A DNA stretch of 64,000 nucleotides from Bdellovibrionales bacterium. Lineage in GTDB: Bacteria; Myxococcota; XYA12-FULL-58-9; SYDY01. The stretch lies in assembly GCA_005801425.1 (NCBI GenBank), contig SYDY01000115.1:1-64000 (forward strand), given 5' to 3'. The notes beneath the pieces were generated by a model. It did no database searches, was not told where the DNA came from, and saw nothing but the letters and a program-made list of their open reading frames with translations. The translations under genes were made by a program, and so were the position numbers. Of the stretch, positions 55,944-64,000 are shown one piece after another (position 1 is the stretch's first letter; each line of letters starts with the position of its first letter).

Positions 55944-57132
55944 TTTTTATCACACCTTGATAAAATTCTATCCATGAACGCGTACTCTTTTCGATAGTAA
56001 ATCGGCGTAAAAAGGTAAGACGTCCATGGTATGCCATGGATTTTGCATGCAGTGGGTTCTGGATCATGTGCATCATCGCATCTGCAATCGCCTGTGCGCT
56101 GTGACGCGGAACGAGAAGTCCATTGTAGCCCGAAACAATCACTTCATTCATGCCACCGCAATCTGTACTGATCACAGCGACCCCAAGAGCCATCGCCTCC
56201 AACACAACATTGGCAACACCTTCATGAATACTCGTCAAAATCAAACATCCCGAAGAAGCGATGTGCTCCATCGTTTTCGATGAATTCAACGCACCATGAA
56301 ATCGAACAGCATTTTGAATATTAAGGTCCATGGCAGCATATCGTAAACGTGCCATGTCAGTGCCATCACCAACAAGATCGAGTGTGCAATCATACCCTAA
56401 ATCTCGAACAATTTTTAATGCTTGAAGACCTAGTTCATGATCTTTGATCGCCGTAAGCCGACCTACGATACAAAATGAAAGTACATTTGAAATAATTGGC
56501 ATTTTGTGTGGATCGGGAACCCCTGAATAAATCGTAGTGACATCAGAATTTTTCTTCTCACGAATTTCTCGTGCCGTACGTGCAAAATTTTCGCATACGG
56601 CATGGATACCTGCAGGGCGCTTTAGTGTAGAAATAAACGAAGCATTGTTTTCTTGCGCATCTCTTCCATTCACAAATTGTGTCCCACGACAACTCACGAC
56701 CAATCGCGCATCGATACAATATTTAAGTGAGGTGAAACATTCCATCAAGCTTAACCATTCAATATGAATAATATCTTCCTTGCACAAAAAGAGACGCATA
56801 TGCGCAAGAAATCCCCGCAAATCCCAGGAGAAAGGCCTCATCAATACATGACCCACAAATCGTCCAACACGTATTGGATGAAGACATGCAATCCACAGTG
56901 CTTGAATACAATATCCAACAACCATCCAATGAGGAACCGATGAACTCATTACATCGCGCTTCCAAAGAACACCTTCATAAGCTGGAGGATGCGTTGTAGG
57001 AGCATAGCCTGCAATGAGCGTCACTTTGAACCCTCGTGCGGCCAGCGCACGATACCGTCGCAATAAAAAACTCTCCGGAGGATACTGCACACCCAATACA
57101 AGCAGTGATTTCATCGCTGGTACGTTAAGCAT
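55933..57132 (-). CDS. Glycosyltransferase family 4 protein
   Basis: 399 residues, GT-B fold, second GT4 of the locus. N-terminal LLVLGVQYPPESFLLRRYRA, C-terminal FCIVGRLTAIKDHELGLQAL and E-x7-E in HEGVANVVLEAMALGVAVIS, then TDCGGMNEVIVSGYNGLLVP. ATG 57132 is used; MKSLLVLG (57114) is possible. It is seven bases after the Wzy-like gene and overlaps the other GT4, so these form one transcription unit for glycan assembly. Confidence 0.92.
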   Translation of the reverse strand: MLNVPAMKSLLVLGVQYPPESFLLRRYRALAARGFKVTLIAGYAPTTHPPAYEGVLWKRDVMSSSVPHWMVVGYCIQALWIACLHPIRVGRFVGHVLMRPFSWDLRGFLAHMRLFLCKEDIIHIEWLSLMECFTSLKYCIDARLVVSCRGTQFVNGRDAQENNASFISTLKRPAGIHAVCENFARTAREIREKKNSDVTTIYSGVPDPHKMPIISNVLSFCIVGRLTAIKDHELGLQALKIVRDLGYDCTLDLVGDGTDMARLRYAAMDLNIQNAVRFHGALNSSKTMEHIASSGCLILTSIHEGVANVVLEAMALGVAVISTDCGGMNEVIVSGYNGLLVPRHSAQAIADAMMHMIQNPLHAKSMAYHGRLTFLRRFTIEKSTRSWIEFYQGVIKNVA

Positions 57133-57139
57133 ACTCTAC

Positions 57140-59428
57140 TCACTTTCCTGAGCCCCAACGTTCATCTATCTTTTTTTCTAAAAATTCCGTCATTTGATCA
57201 TGGTGCCCCATCCAACGCAAATGTTCACGTAATAGGCCATTCGCTTCTTCCCTGGAATTTGACCAATTCAGCGCATCACGATAGAATTTTTTCGCGCGAA
57301 TACTGTCTTTTAAAACTGAAGCAATGTGACCTTCTGAAGCATAGGCATAAAATCGCTCAGAGGGCTCAATCGCATTTTTAAGAAATTGATCGGCAATGCG
57401 TCGCGCTTCAACTATATCGTGATCGTAATCATACGCAAAACGAATGGCTTCAATATAAAATTGCCCAGCAGGTCGAGCCCATGCGATTGCACGGAGTAAT
57501 GCTTCGCGATATATAGATTCGGGTACTTTTGAATCGCGCAATATGCCAAGAAATTGACTATGCAAGTTTGCCTTTTCAGGCTGACGGCGGATCCAGTCAT
57601 CCAAAATGATACGCGCTTGAACAGGATGGCTTCTGCGGAGTGCTTCAAGCAAAAAATCAGGATACATGGTGTGGGAGCAGATGCTCTCTGCCTCTAACCA
57701 GGAGAATTGATTCAACTCTTTCGGGTCCTCCAATAAATCGACCACGCGCTTGCATACGGGCTGATCTGTGTGCCAAGGCGATCCTATTGGTGATACCCTT
57801 GGATCAATAGCACTCAAAAAACGTTTCCCAGTTTCCCAATCAGATGGTTTCAAACGTACAAAATTCAAATATTCCGAAAGAGCAAGACGACGATGGCCCT
57901 GCTTGGCTTCAATATAACCCGCCAAAAGGTGCGCATATGCGAAGGATGGTGCAGCATCCAGTACCACGTTAAGCTCTTGCTTCGCCGTATGCCATCGTCC
58001 GTCTATCACAAGCGATCTCGCGTACGATGTTCGTAAAACCGGTGATTCGGGATGCCACCACAGTGATTTTTGATAGAATTTTTCGTGATTAACCACCCCA
58101 AGCAATACCCCCAAATGCACTGCAAGTACCGTAATTATTCCTACCAACTTACGACGATGAAACGGAAATACTTCATTAAAGCGCTTGCCCACGACACCAC
58201 AGTGCGCCTCGATTAAAAGAAGCCAAGGAATCAAAATTCCCAACGTCCTCAGTGGGAAATCCATCATACCATGAAGGATCGGATGTGAAATCGCTGCCAT
58301 GATTGGCCACCGATATGCGTGATGCAAGCAGCGCCTGTAACCCTTCATCCATGCCATTGTAATGAGCGCTAGAAAAATACAGCCTCCGATAATTCCCCAA
58401 TCGATGATAAAATTAAGAGCTTCGCTCTCGAGCGCAAAAGCTTCTCCCCAATCGCGTTGGGTGACCTGCCATGCACTGATCGAAAAACCATCCGTTCCCA
58501 CACCGGTCCAAGGATAACGCGCTATGGAGGAAATTCCATCAAGAACAAATCGGATCTTTCGCAAAGGCCGAACATACCAATCCAGATCCGTCGCATTGTA
58601 TGGAATGACAAAAGGAAGAAGAATCAACGCAAATGCAGCAAGAACTATTGTCGCGCAAAGCCCAAAGCCCAAGGAATACCTTCCTGCGGGTGATCCCATC
58701 AAACTTGTTGCAGTCAAAAGGCATATGAATGCAATCTGACCGCCCATAGAACCCGTAAGAAAAATGGGACATGCGATTAAAACAAGAACGACAAGCCACA
58801 AAACACGTTTCGCAAACGTTGCATGCGTGTCCCTAAAAAACAAACTCAACCCACAAAAAAATCCAACTGCCAATGCCGAGCATTCATGATTGCTATTGAT
58901 AAATGGCCCTCGAAAATAACTACTCGGCATAAAAGGCCCGAAAATTCCATAAATTTTTACCAAATGCATATGCCGATGAAAAAAGCCCACTGCAGAAGTA
59001 AGACAACCAACACCGAAAGCAATCCAGCAGGCCGCCCTGCGCATACGATCGCGTGGAATAATGTGTGAAAACAACAAAATAACCCATGCTGCTGCAAGCC
59101 ATCGCAAACACCCCGCAAGAGTCCGTGTAAGACTAAGCGACAAAATGGACCATCCGCTGTTCGGCGGCCACGCTGTATCCGCAGAGATAGGCCGCAGCAT
59201 TGCAACAAAACCGATGGGCAAAGGAATTAATTGCAACAACGAAAAAAAAACCGCCATCATGGCTATCCAAAAGCCATAACCATGTTCCGTTTTTAGGTCC
59301 TTCCCTAAATAGATCAAGTACCCCGCCAAACCGATGACTGACATATGAACAACGCTGTGGGCACCTCCTAAAGCAAGGCATGTCCCAAAAACGATACCAT
59401 ATAAAATGAGAGTTCTATGTGATGACAA
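57140..59428 (-). CDS. O-antigen ligase/polymerase-like membrane protein with C-terminal TPR region
   Basis: 762 residues. The first ~460 hold about twelve membrane helices in a Wzy/WaaL-like arrangement. The large periplasmic loop region contains GVGTDGFSISAWQVTQRDWG and FALESEALNFIIDWGIIGGC, the pattern of Wzy_C proteins, with Asn/His in YFRGPFINSNHECSALAVG. The C-terminal ~300 residues are helical repeats (TAKQELNVVLDAAPSFAYAH, LLAGYIEAKQGHRRLALSEY). It is likely to polymerise or ligate the glycan made by its neighbours. It is divergent from the GT2 gene. Confidence 0.85.
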   Translation of the reverse strand: MSSHRTLILYGIVFGTCLALGGAHSVVHMSVIGLAGYLIYLGKDLKTEHGYGFWIAMMAVFFSLLQLIPLPIGFVAMLRPISADTAWPPNSGWSILSLSLTRTLAGCLRWLAAAWVILLFSHIIPRDRMRRAACWIAFGVGCLTSAVGFFHRHMHLVKIYGIFGPFMPSSYFRGPFINSNHECSALAVGFFCGLSLFFRDTHATFAKRVLWLVVLVLIACPIFLTGSMGGQIAFICLLTATSLMGSPAGRYSLGFGLCATIVLAAFALILLPFVIPYNATDLDWYVRPLRKIRFVLDGISSIARYPWTGVGTDGFSISAWQVTQRDWGEAFALESEALNFIIDWGIIGGCIFLALITMAWMKGYRRCLHHAYRWPIMAAISHPILHGMMDFPLRTLGILIPWLLLIEAHCGVVGKRFNEVFPFHRRKLVGIITVLAVHLGVLLGVVNHEKFYQKSLWWHPESPVLRTSYARSLVIDGRWHTAKQELNVVLDAAPSFAYAHLLAGYIEAKQGHRRLALSEYLNFVRLKPSDWETGKRFLSAIDPRVSPIGSPWHTDQPVCKRVVDLLEDPKELNQFSWLEAESICSHTMYPDFLLEALRRSHPVQARIILDDWIRRQPEKANLHSQFLGILRDSKVPESIYREALLRAIAWARPAGQFYIEAIRFAYDYDHDIVEARRIADQFLKNAIEPSERFYAYASEGHIASVLKDSIRAKKFYRDALNWSNSREEANGLLREHLRWMGHHDQMTEFLEKKIDERWGSGK

Positions 59429-59519
59429 AATTATTCCTCAAAGTGATTAAAACCTAACGCAACCGTCGGGAAATTTCACATTGCTCGCATTGAGTGCACA
59501 TTTTGTGTTCAGAAAAGAC

Positions 59520-61160
59520 ATGGATCTTCGTCTTGGATTGATCGCCTGCACAGACGGCACACGCATCATAAACCCAACATGGTCGCAAGAGAGTATTCAG
59601 CAGCTTAAAAATCCCACTATTCCAGAAATCAATATCGCAATTGAAAAGCTCATAAGAAGCGGTCACGCTTGGATTTTCTTTTGGGATAACACCACATGTG
59701 AATTGCCTGAAAAAAGTGCAATCATCGACATGATCAACAACACACGCGCGGATGTTCTTCACAATACACCGCACGCCTACTCTCATCAACTGCGTCAATT
59801 GTTGATTTCCATCGATCCATTGCATCTTTTTTACAGCCATGTTGACGACGCGATAAAAACTATTTCTTGGGAATCCACTTTTGGCCTAATGCTTATTCGC
59901 GCGTCACTATTTCACGATGTTGGAACATTTCTTCCACATTTTTCTTCACGTGCCGCCTCAACACTCGCCTGGGGGCGACAAGCTTCACGCCAAGGCGCGA
60001 TCATGGAAGAGGAACCCAAGCTACCGAAGCCCACACTTAACAAAGAGCTCACATACAGAGATATATTTAGTATTATTAAATATATATCCGGCCTAAAATG
60101 GATGATTTGGGCCGCAGTATACGCTTGCTTGCGTCATCCCATCCACATCTTCAAAATCGTATTTAGCCTCAGGGATATTCATCAGGAGATCCCAATTTCT
60201 TTTCATCGAGATCACCCATTACAAAGCACAAACAAAAATCAAGATACGATCGAAAATATGGGTATTTCAGTCGTGATACCCTCTTTGCATAGATACAAAA
60301 ATTTAGAAACAACGCTCATATGCATTGCGAATCAAACAGTGAAGGCGATTGAAATTATTATTGTAGACCAGGAAAGTGACCATGCTAAAGTCCGAGATAT
60401 TTTAAACAAGTTTTCAAACCTCCCACTCCGTATCATTTCCCTCGCAGATCCTGGCCAATGCAGATCACGCAATGCAGGAATAGTCTCTTCAACACAGCAA
60501 TTCATTATGCTCATGGACGATGACATTGAGGTTCCTGATAATCTTTTTGAAAATTTATCAAGGCGCCTGAAAGAAACCTCTGCTGATGCTGTCTGTGGAA
60601 TCCATCACGAAATAACAGCAGCTCCGTCCGGAAATCTTAGGGGCCAAATATTAGCATCCGACGTCATGCCAGGCGGTAACGTTCTGATACGCAGAAGCAT
60701 CCTTGAAAAATCTGGTCTTTTTGACTTAGCGTATGATCGATTATCTCGCGCAGATGCCGATCTCGCTTTTCGGATCCGTCAGCAAGGCGGATTAATTATT
60801 GTTGACCGAAATATAGCAATAATTCATCACCATGAAAGCCATGGAGGCCTACGTATTTTTGGAGCGCGCAATGTCACCAATGCCATATCACGAAGATCAT
60901 ATTTCAAAAGAAACTTACTTAGCCCTTCTGAGATTTATTTGGCTAAACGATTTTTTTTACAAAATGCTTCAAGATGCCTAATCATACAACGACTTCTTGC
61001 GACCTTGTATGTAACCAACCATCCTCATCCACTCCTACGCTGCCTTGCGGGTATTATATCTCTTCCTTTCTCAATTATTGCGACATGGCATACATGGTGG
61101 CTTGGGAAAAAACTCCTAAGCACCTATCCTAAGATCCCAATGCTTTCGAACCGGGCATAG
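59520..61160 (+). CDS. Glycosyltransferase with degenerate and canonical GT-A (GT2) domains
   Basis: 546 residues from ATG 59520 (TTG 59481 is an alternative). The C-terminal half is a standard GT2 domain: ISVVIPSLHRYKNLETTLIC, IIIVDQESD, RSRNAGIVSSTQQFIMLMDD-DIE with the metal-binding DDD, and RADADLAFRIRQQGG. The N-terminal ~190 residues look like a second, degenerate GT-A domain: WIFFWDNTTCELP where DxD would be, and GLMLIRASLFHDVGTF, then WGRQASRQG where the ED-x-x-R motif would be. It is the only plus-strand gene in the polysaccharide locus and overlaps the next convergent gene by 32 bases. Confidence 0.85.
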   Translation: MDLRLGLIACTDGTRIINPTWSQESIQQLKNPTIPEINIAIEKLIRSGHAWIFFWDNTTCELPEKSAIIDMINNTRADVLHNTPHAYSHQLRQLLISIDPLHLFYSHVDDAIKTISWESTFGLMLIRASLFHDVGTFLPHFSSRAASTLAWGRQASRQGAIMEEEPKLPKPTLNKELTYRDIFSIIKYISGLKWMIWAAVYACLRHPIHIFKIVFSLRDIHQEIPISFHRDHPLQSTNKNQDTIENMGISVVIPSLHRYKNLETTLICIANQTVKAIEIIIVDQESDHAKVRDILNKFSNLPLRIISLADPGQCRSRNAGIVSSTQQFIMLMDDDIEVPDNLFENLSRRLKETSADAVCGIHHEITAAPSGNLRGQILASDVMPGGNVLIRRSILEKSGLFDLAYDRLSRADADLAFRIRQQGGLIIVDRNIAIIHHHESHGGLRIFGARNVTNAISRRSYFKRNLLSPSEIYLAKRFFLQNASRCLIIQRLLATLYVTNHPHPLLRCLAGIISLPFSIIATWHTWWLGKKLLSTYPKIPMLSNRA

Positions 61161-62526
61161 GGCCTGTATTGAAAGTTTTTGCCATCGCAAAAGAAAAAGC
61201 AATCATGATCAGCGACAAGCGAATGCTATTATGCATTTGCGTTACAAAGCACCAGAAAAACAACGAAGAACGTATTGTAATCTCAAGCCACCCGACTGAT
61301 TTTCGAAGACGTGTCCATACCGAAACAACCAACAATAAAAGAGCAAAAGCACCAAAAAGCCCATGCTCTGCCAACATACGGGTAACTTCCGTATGTGAAG
61401 TCATGTCTACGGTCATGAACCAAGATCCACCCAATCCTGCTCCCGTTAGCCATGTGTTTTTTGCAATATGCAATTCTCGCTCAAAATTGTCGACACGCCC
61501 TGTTGTATTGGTGTTCGACCAACGATCTTGAACACCAGATCCTCCCTGCAAAACCGAAATAGTCGCAACAAGAAGTCCTAAAACAATCCAGCCAGTCAAC
61601 ATTCTGCGATGCTGCTTCTTGCCTGAAAATACAACATAGAAAAATACGGGGATAAGTGCAGCAGCCACACTATAAAGACCACCACGCGACATAGTGAGCA
61701 CAGTGCGCTCAAATAAAAATCCTGCGGTAACAAACCACATCCAAATCTCAACCCTTGTGAGCTCAAGAATCAAAGGCACAAGAAGTGCACAAAACCCGCC
61801 AAAACCTAAAACAGCAGAAACCTGATTCGGTGCAGAAATCGAAAGAAAAGAAGACTTTGAAGATACCAGCTCATGGACACCAAAAAATCCAAAATTAGAT
61901 GCAGCATAGGCACCAACAGTCAAAGCCCCTGCAGTGCACAGAACCAAGAATCGTGGCCAAAAATGGACACAAGGTTCCCAGCATGCCATCAAGCCCCAAG
62001 TCACCGCAAGCGTTAGATATGGCAGGAGATAAACACGGAGAAGTACGGGAGATATAATATCCACAAAAGAATGGGTGATATGCAATGAGCTTACCGTCAA
62101 CAACAGTAGAACAATCCACGGGATAATGGGAGAAGAAACAAAACGTCGCCTTCCCAAAAGGACCAATCCAAGTGCGATCGGAATATAATGGGCCTGTTTG
62201 TCTGAGAAATATGGCGCATAGAGACGCCACAGCACCTCACAAACAGAAAAAGAGCTAAACACAAAAAGCAACCACAAGGCATGAGAACGTCTCAACACAA
62301 TCTGCCGCAGACCAAACAAAGTAATCAAAGCATGATGCAAAAACAATATGGGTTTAAACTTGAATCCCAACACACCAATCATAAAATGTATGAGAAGAAA
62401 GCTTGCACGTCCTTTCGGTGTATCCAAAAACCATTCCAAAGACTGATCCCATTTGGATTGACTCGAAGCCATGGTCGAAGGGGAATGAGAAAGACCCCAT
62501 GGTTCTCCCCATACCTGGCTGCTCAT
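61129..62526 (-). CDS. O-antigen ligase/Wzy-like polymerase membrane protein
   Basis: 465 residues from ATG 62526, with GAGGAAG nine bases upstream. About eleven membrane helices. Wzy_C-like motifs include TVLTMSRGGLYSVAAALIPV, then NTWLTGAGLGGSWFMTVDMT and HTEVTRMLAEHGLFGAFALL, with Arg/Gly and His residues typical of ligases/polymerases. It is one base after the Wza-like gene. Together with 57140-59428 this gives the locus two Wzy/ligase-type proteins; one may be the polymerase and the other a ligase. Confidence 0.85.
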   Translation of the reverse strand: MSSQVWGEPWGLSHSPSTMASSQSKWDQSLEWFLDTPKGRASFLLIHFMIGVLGFKFKPILFLHHALITLFGLRQIVLRRSHALWLLFVFSSFSVCEVLWRLYAPYFSDKQAHYIPIALGLVLLGRRRFVSSPIIPWIVLLLLTVSSLHITHSFVDIISPVLLRVYLLPYLTLAVTWGLMACWEPCVHFWPRFLVLCTAGALTVGAYAASNFGFFGVHELVSSKSSFLSISAPNQVSAVLGFGGFCALLVPLILELTRVEIWMWFVTAGFLFERTVLTMSRGGLYSVAAALIPVFFYVVFSGKKQHRRMLTGWIVLGLLVATISVLQGGSGVQDRWSNTNTTGRVDNFERELHIAKNTWLTGAGLGGSWFMTVDMTSHTEVTRMLAEHGLFGAFALLLLVVSVWTRLRKSVGWLEITIRSSLFFWCFVTQMHNSIRLSLIMIAFSFAMAKTFNTGPMPGSKALGS

Positions 62527-62527
62527 A

Positions 62528-63133
62528 TCAAAACACTTCCTCAACAAAAACAATATCGCGTGGTTTTAAAGGATATGTCCCTATACGTGCATCTGCCATG
62601 CCTTCTATCTTGAGCAAAATTGGCTTCTCAACACCCAGACGCCGAATAAAAATTGTTGATTCATTGGCCGTTTCAGCGAGAGAACCTGCACTTAAAATGG
62701 CATGCAACAATGTCATTCCGGGCGCATAGGCATACACTCCAGGGGATCTCACCGCTCCATGAACATAAACAGGGCCGGTCGAACCCTCGTCCACAAACAG
62801 AGAAACCAAAGGGTCACGAATGTATTGCTGCAGGTGTGTAGTAATATGCTTATTCGCATCATCCACACTCAATCCAGCAACCATGACTTGGCCCATTCTT
62901 GGAAAACTAATAGTTCCATCTTCCGCAACACGATACATACCGCCTGGCAATGCCTCGCCATACACTTCCAGGCGCATCCGGTCGCCTACCTGAATCACCG
63001 TTAAATCCCGGCCCATTGCATTGGGTTCAACAGAAGCAGTCGACGACGATCTGCCCCTGCATGCATTGCCAAAGCATGTAAGACACAACATGCACACTAT
63101 GCTTAAAAAACAGCGATCCCATATCCGATGCAT
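62528..63133 (-). CDS. Short polysaccharide export (Wza/OPX-type) lipoprotein
   Basis: 201 residues from ATG 63133 (GAGAGGG upstream). A lipoprotein-like signal (IVCMLCLTCFGNAC) is followed by a Poly_export domain (IQVGDRMRLEVYGEALPGGM, YRVAEDGTISFPRMGQV) and one SLBB domain (VYVHGAVRSPGVYAYAPGMT). It lacks the C-terminal outer-membrane helix and extra domains of E. coli Wza. Short OPX proteins of this kind occur in myxobacteria, where a separate beta-barrel is believed to complete the channel; no such gene is in the window. Confidence 0.92.
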   Translation of the reverse strand: MHRIWDRCFLSIVCMLCLTCFGNACRGRSSSTASVEPNAMGRDLTVIQVGDRMRLEVYGEALPGGMYRVAEDGTISFPRMGQVMVAGLSVDDANKHITTHLQQYIRDPLVSLFVDEGSTGPVYVHGAVRSPGVYAYAPGMTLLHAILSAGSLAETANESTIFIRRLGVEKPILLKIEGMADARIGTYPLKPRDIVFVEEVF

Positions 63134-63154
63134 GCAAATACCCTCTCCCAGCAA

Positions 63155-64000
63155 TCAAGCGACTTTGACCGACTTTTCCTTGTGGCGCTTGCCTTTTGAA
63201 GGATAGCCATAACCATAGCGTGAGTAATAATAGTAACCACCCCCCTCATCGCCATTGTCGATAATTCCAACACACCGCACATTCGCTCTGCGCAATAGCT
63301 CACGAGACTCCAGAACCTCCGACAATCGTGAGACTGCACGGCGTACAACGAGCAATGTCGCATCACAACTTGTTGCCACCAACATGCCATCAGCGACAGG
63401 TAAAATAGGTGCCCCATCGATAATAATCACATCATAGATACGCCTGGCCACGCCAATCATGCTTTCAAAGCCATCACGCAAAAGGTCTGTTGGGTTGCCC
63501 ACGCTCCGCCCAGAAAGTAAGATATCAAAAGTTTCGATTTGTGTTTTCTCTACGGCCTCTGCCAGTGATTTTTTGCCCTGCAATACCGAACTCAAACCAA
63601 AGTCGGAACTTTCCGATGACGATGCACGCCGAAGATCGGCATCAACAAGAAGGACCCGGCGTCCAGAAGTTGCCATAATTTGTGCCAAAAATGAAGCGAT
63701 GGTGGTTTTACCTTCTCCCGATACCGCACTCGCGATTGCCCATACGGAAGTATTTTCTGCATCACCAATCAGCTCAAGCTGAGTGCTTAGCGACCGCATA
63801 CTTTCTGTAATAGCGTGATCTGGAATTGCAAAACCCAATTTTTTGTTAATAACCTGCAATGTATGGGTAATTGCCCTAACTTGCGGCAACTGCCCCAGGA
63901 TAGGCATTTGGGCATCACGTGCAAAAGACCGAACATCAAAAATACGACCACTCAATGCATCAATCATGACTGCTACAATAGCGCCTAATACTAGTCCTAA
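63155..64000 (-). CDS. Polysaccharide co-polymerase/tyrosine kinase (Wzc-type), 3' part, cut by window edge
   Basis: The reading frame stays open to the right edge; 281 C-terminal residues are visible. They start in the second membrane helix (LGLVLGAIVAVMIDALSGRI), then the BY-kinase domain: Walker A in ASAVSGEGKTTIASF, Walker A' in RVLLVDADLRRASSS, Walker B in IIIDGAPILPVADG. The C-terminal tail has a tyrosine cluster (GGGYYYYSRYGYGYPSKGK), the usual autophosphorylation site. The Wzz and first membrane segments lie beyond the edge. It controls chain length and export with the Wza-type protein 21 bases downstream. An internal ATG at 63967 is not the start. Confidence 0.95.
   Translation of the reverse strand, partial: LGLVLGAIVAVMIDALSGRIFDVRSFARDAQMPILGQLPQVRAITHTLQVINKKLGFAIPDHAITESMRSLSTQLELIGDAENTSVWAIASAVSGEGKTTIASFLAQIMATSGRRVLLVDADLRRASSSESSDFGLSSVLQGKKSLAEAVEKTQIETFDILLSGRSVGNPTDLLRDGFESMIGVARRIYDVIIIDGAPILPVADGMLVATSCDATLLVVRRAVSRLSEVLESRELLRRANVRCVGIIDNGDEGGGYYYYSRYGYGYPSKGKRHKEKSVKVA

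Overview
The window looks like a Gram-negative chromosome segment of moderate GC content (judged by eye). Several features suggest the myxobacterial side of the old Deltaproteobacteria (Myxococcota/Bradymonadia-like): a complete alternative complex III plus caa3-type oxidase cluster, many lipoproteins including cysteine-rich ones with MopE-like CNGxDDxCDG motifs, an AgmX/GltJ-like zinc-ribbon/GYF/TonB-type protein, and a short Wza-type export protein. This placement is inference; no rRNA is present to test it.

Layout. (1) 1-7092, minus strand: arginine/carbamoyl-phosphate cluster argR-argC-argB-argD-argH-carA-carB (carB runs off the left edge). argF, argG and argJ are not here. (2) 7249-20313, minus strand: one compact respiratory operon, actA-actB-actC-actDE(fused)-actF-orf97-sco-ctaC-ctaD-ctaE-ctaF-ctaE2, encoding a quinol:cytochrome c oxidoreductase and the cytochrome oxidase it feeds. 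(3) 20516-24780: clpB, a 56-residue protein and a PIN-PhoH ATPase; then tRNA-Ala(GGC). (4) 25173-27404, minus strand: a three-gene cell-envelope O-acylation module, MBOAT / 38-residue membrane microprotein ending in FVYATF / DltD-like SGNH transferase, linked by overlapping start and stop codons. (5) 27515-35299: three lipoproteins, one of 1287 residues with about eleven 54-residue cysteine-rich repeats, beside an NtrC-type regulator whose receiver domain lacks the phospho-acceptor aspartate. (6) 35608-38526: glyoxylate shunt aceB-aceA. (7) 38630-43696: nucleoside salvage, with pyrimidine phosphorylase, a CNT transporter carrying an extra N-terminal domain, purine phosphorylase and cytidine deaminase. 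(8) 43868-48666: GltJ/AgmX-like protein and hypotheticals, birA, nadC. (9) 48809-54725: rpsO-pnp-rsmB-mltD and a lipoprotein. (10) 54663-64000: polysaccharide locus with three glycosyltransferases, two Wzy/ligase-like membrane proteins, a short Wza and a Wzc-type tyrosine kinase that runs off the right edge.

Two repeat families cut across these regions. One is a 161-bp imperfect palindrome in two gap-free copies (6426-6586 and 43695-43855, 135/161 identical by hand alignment). Differences between the copies are often compensatory across the hairpin arms. In one copy it supplies the start codon and first 14 codons of argC; in the other it supplies the stop codon of cdd. The second family is a short GTAGGGGCGG-type palindrome (near 5351, 28320 and 35571) that repeatedly sits at gene ends and twice supplies the stop codon.
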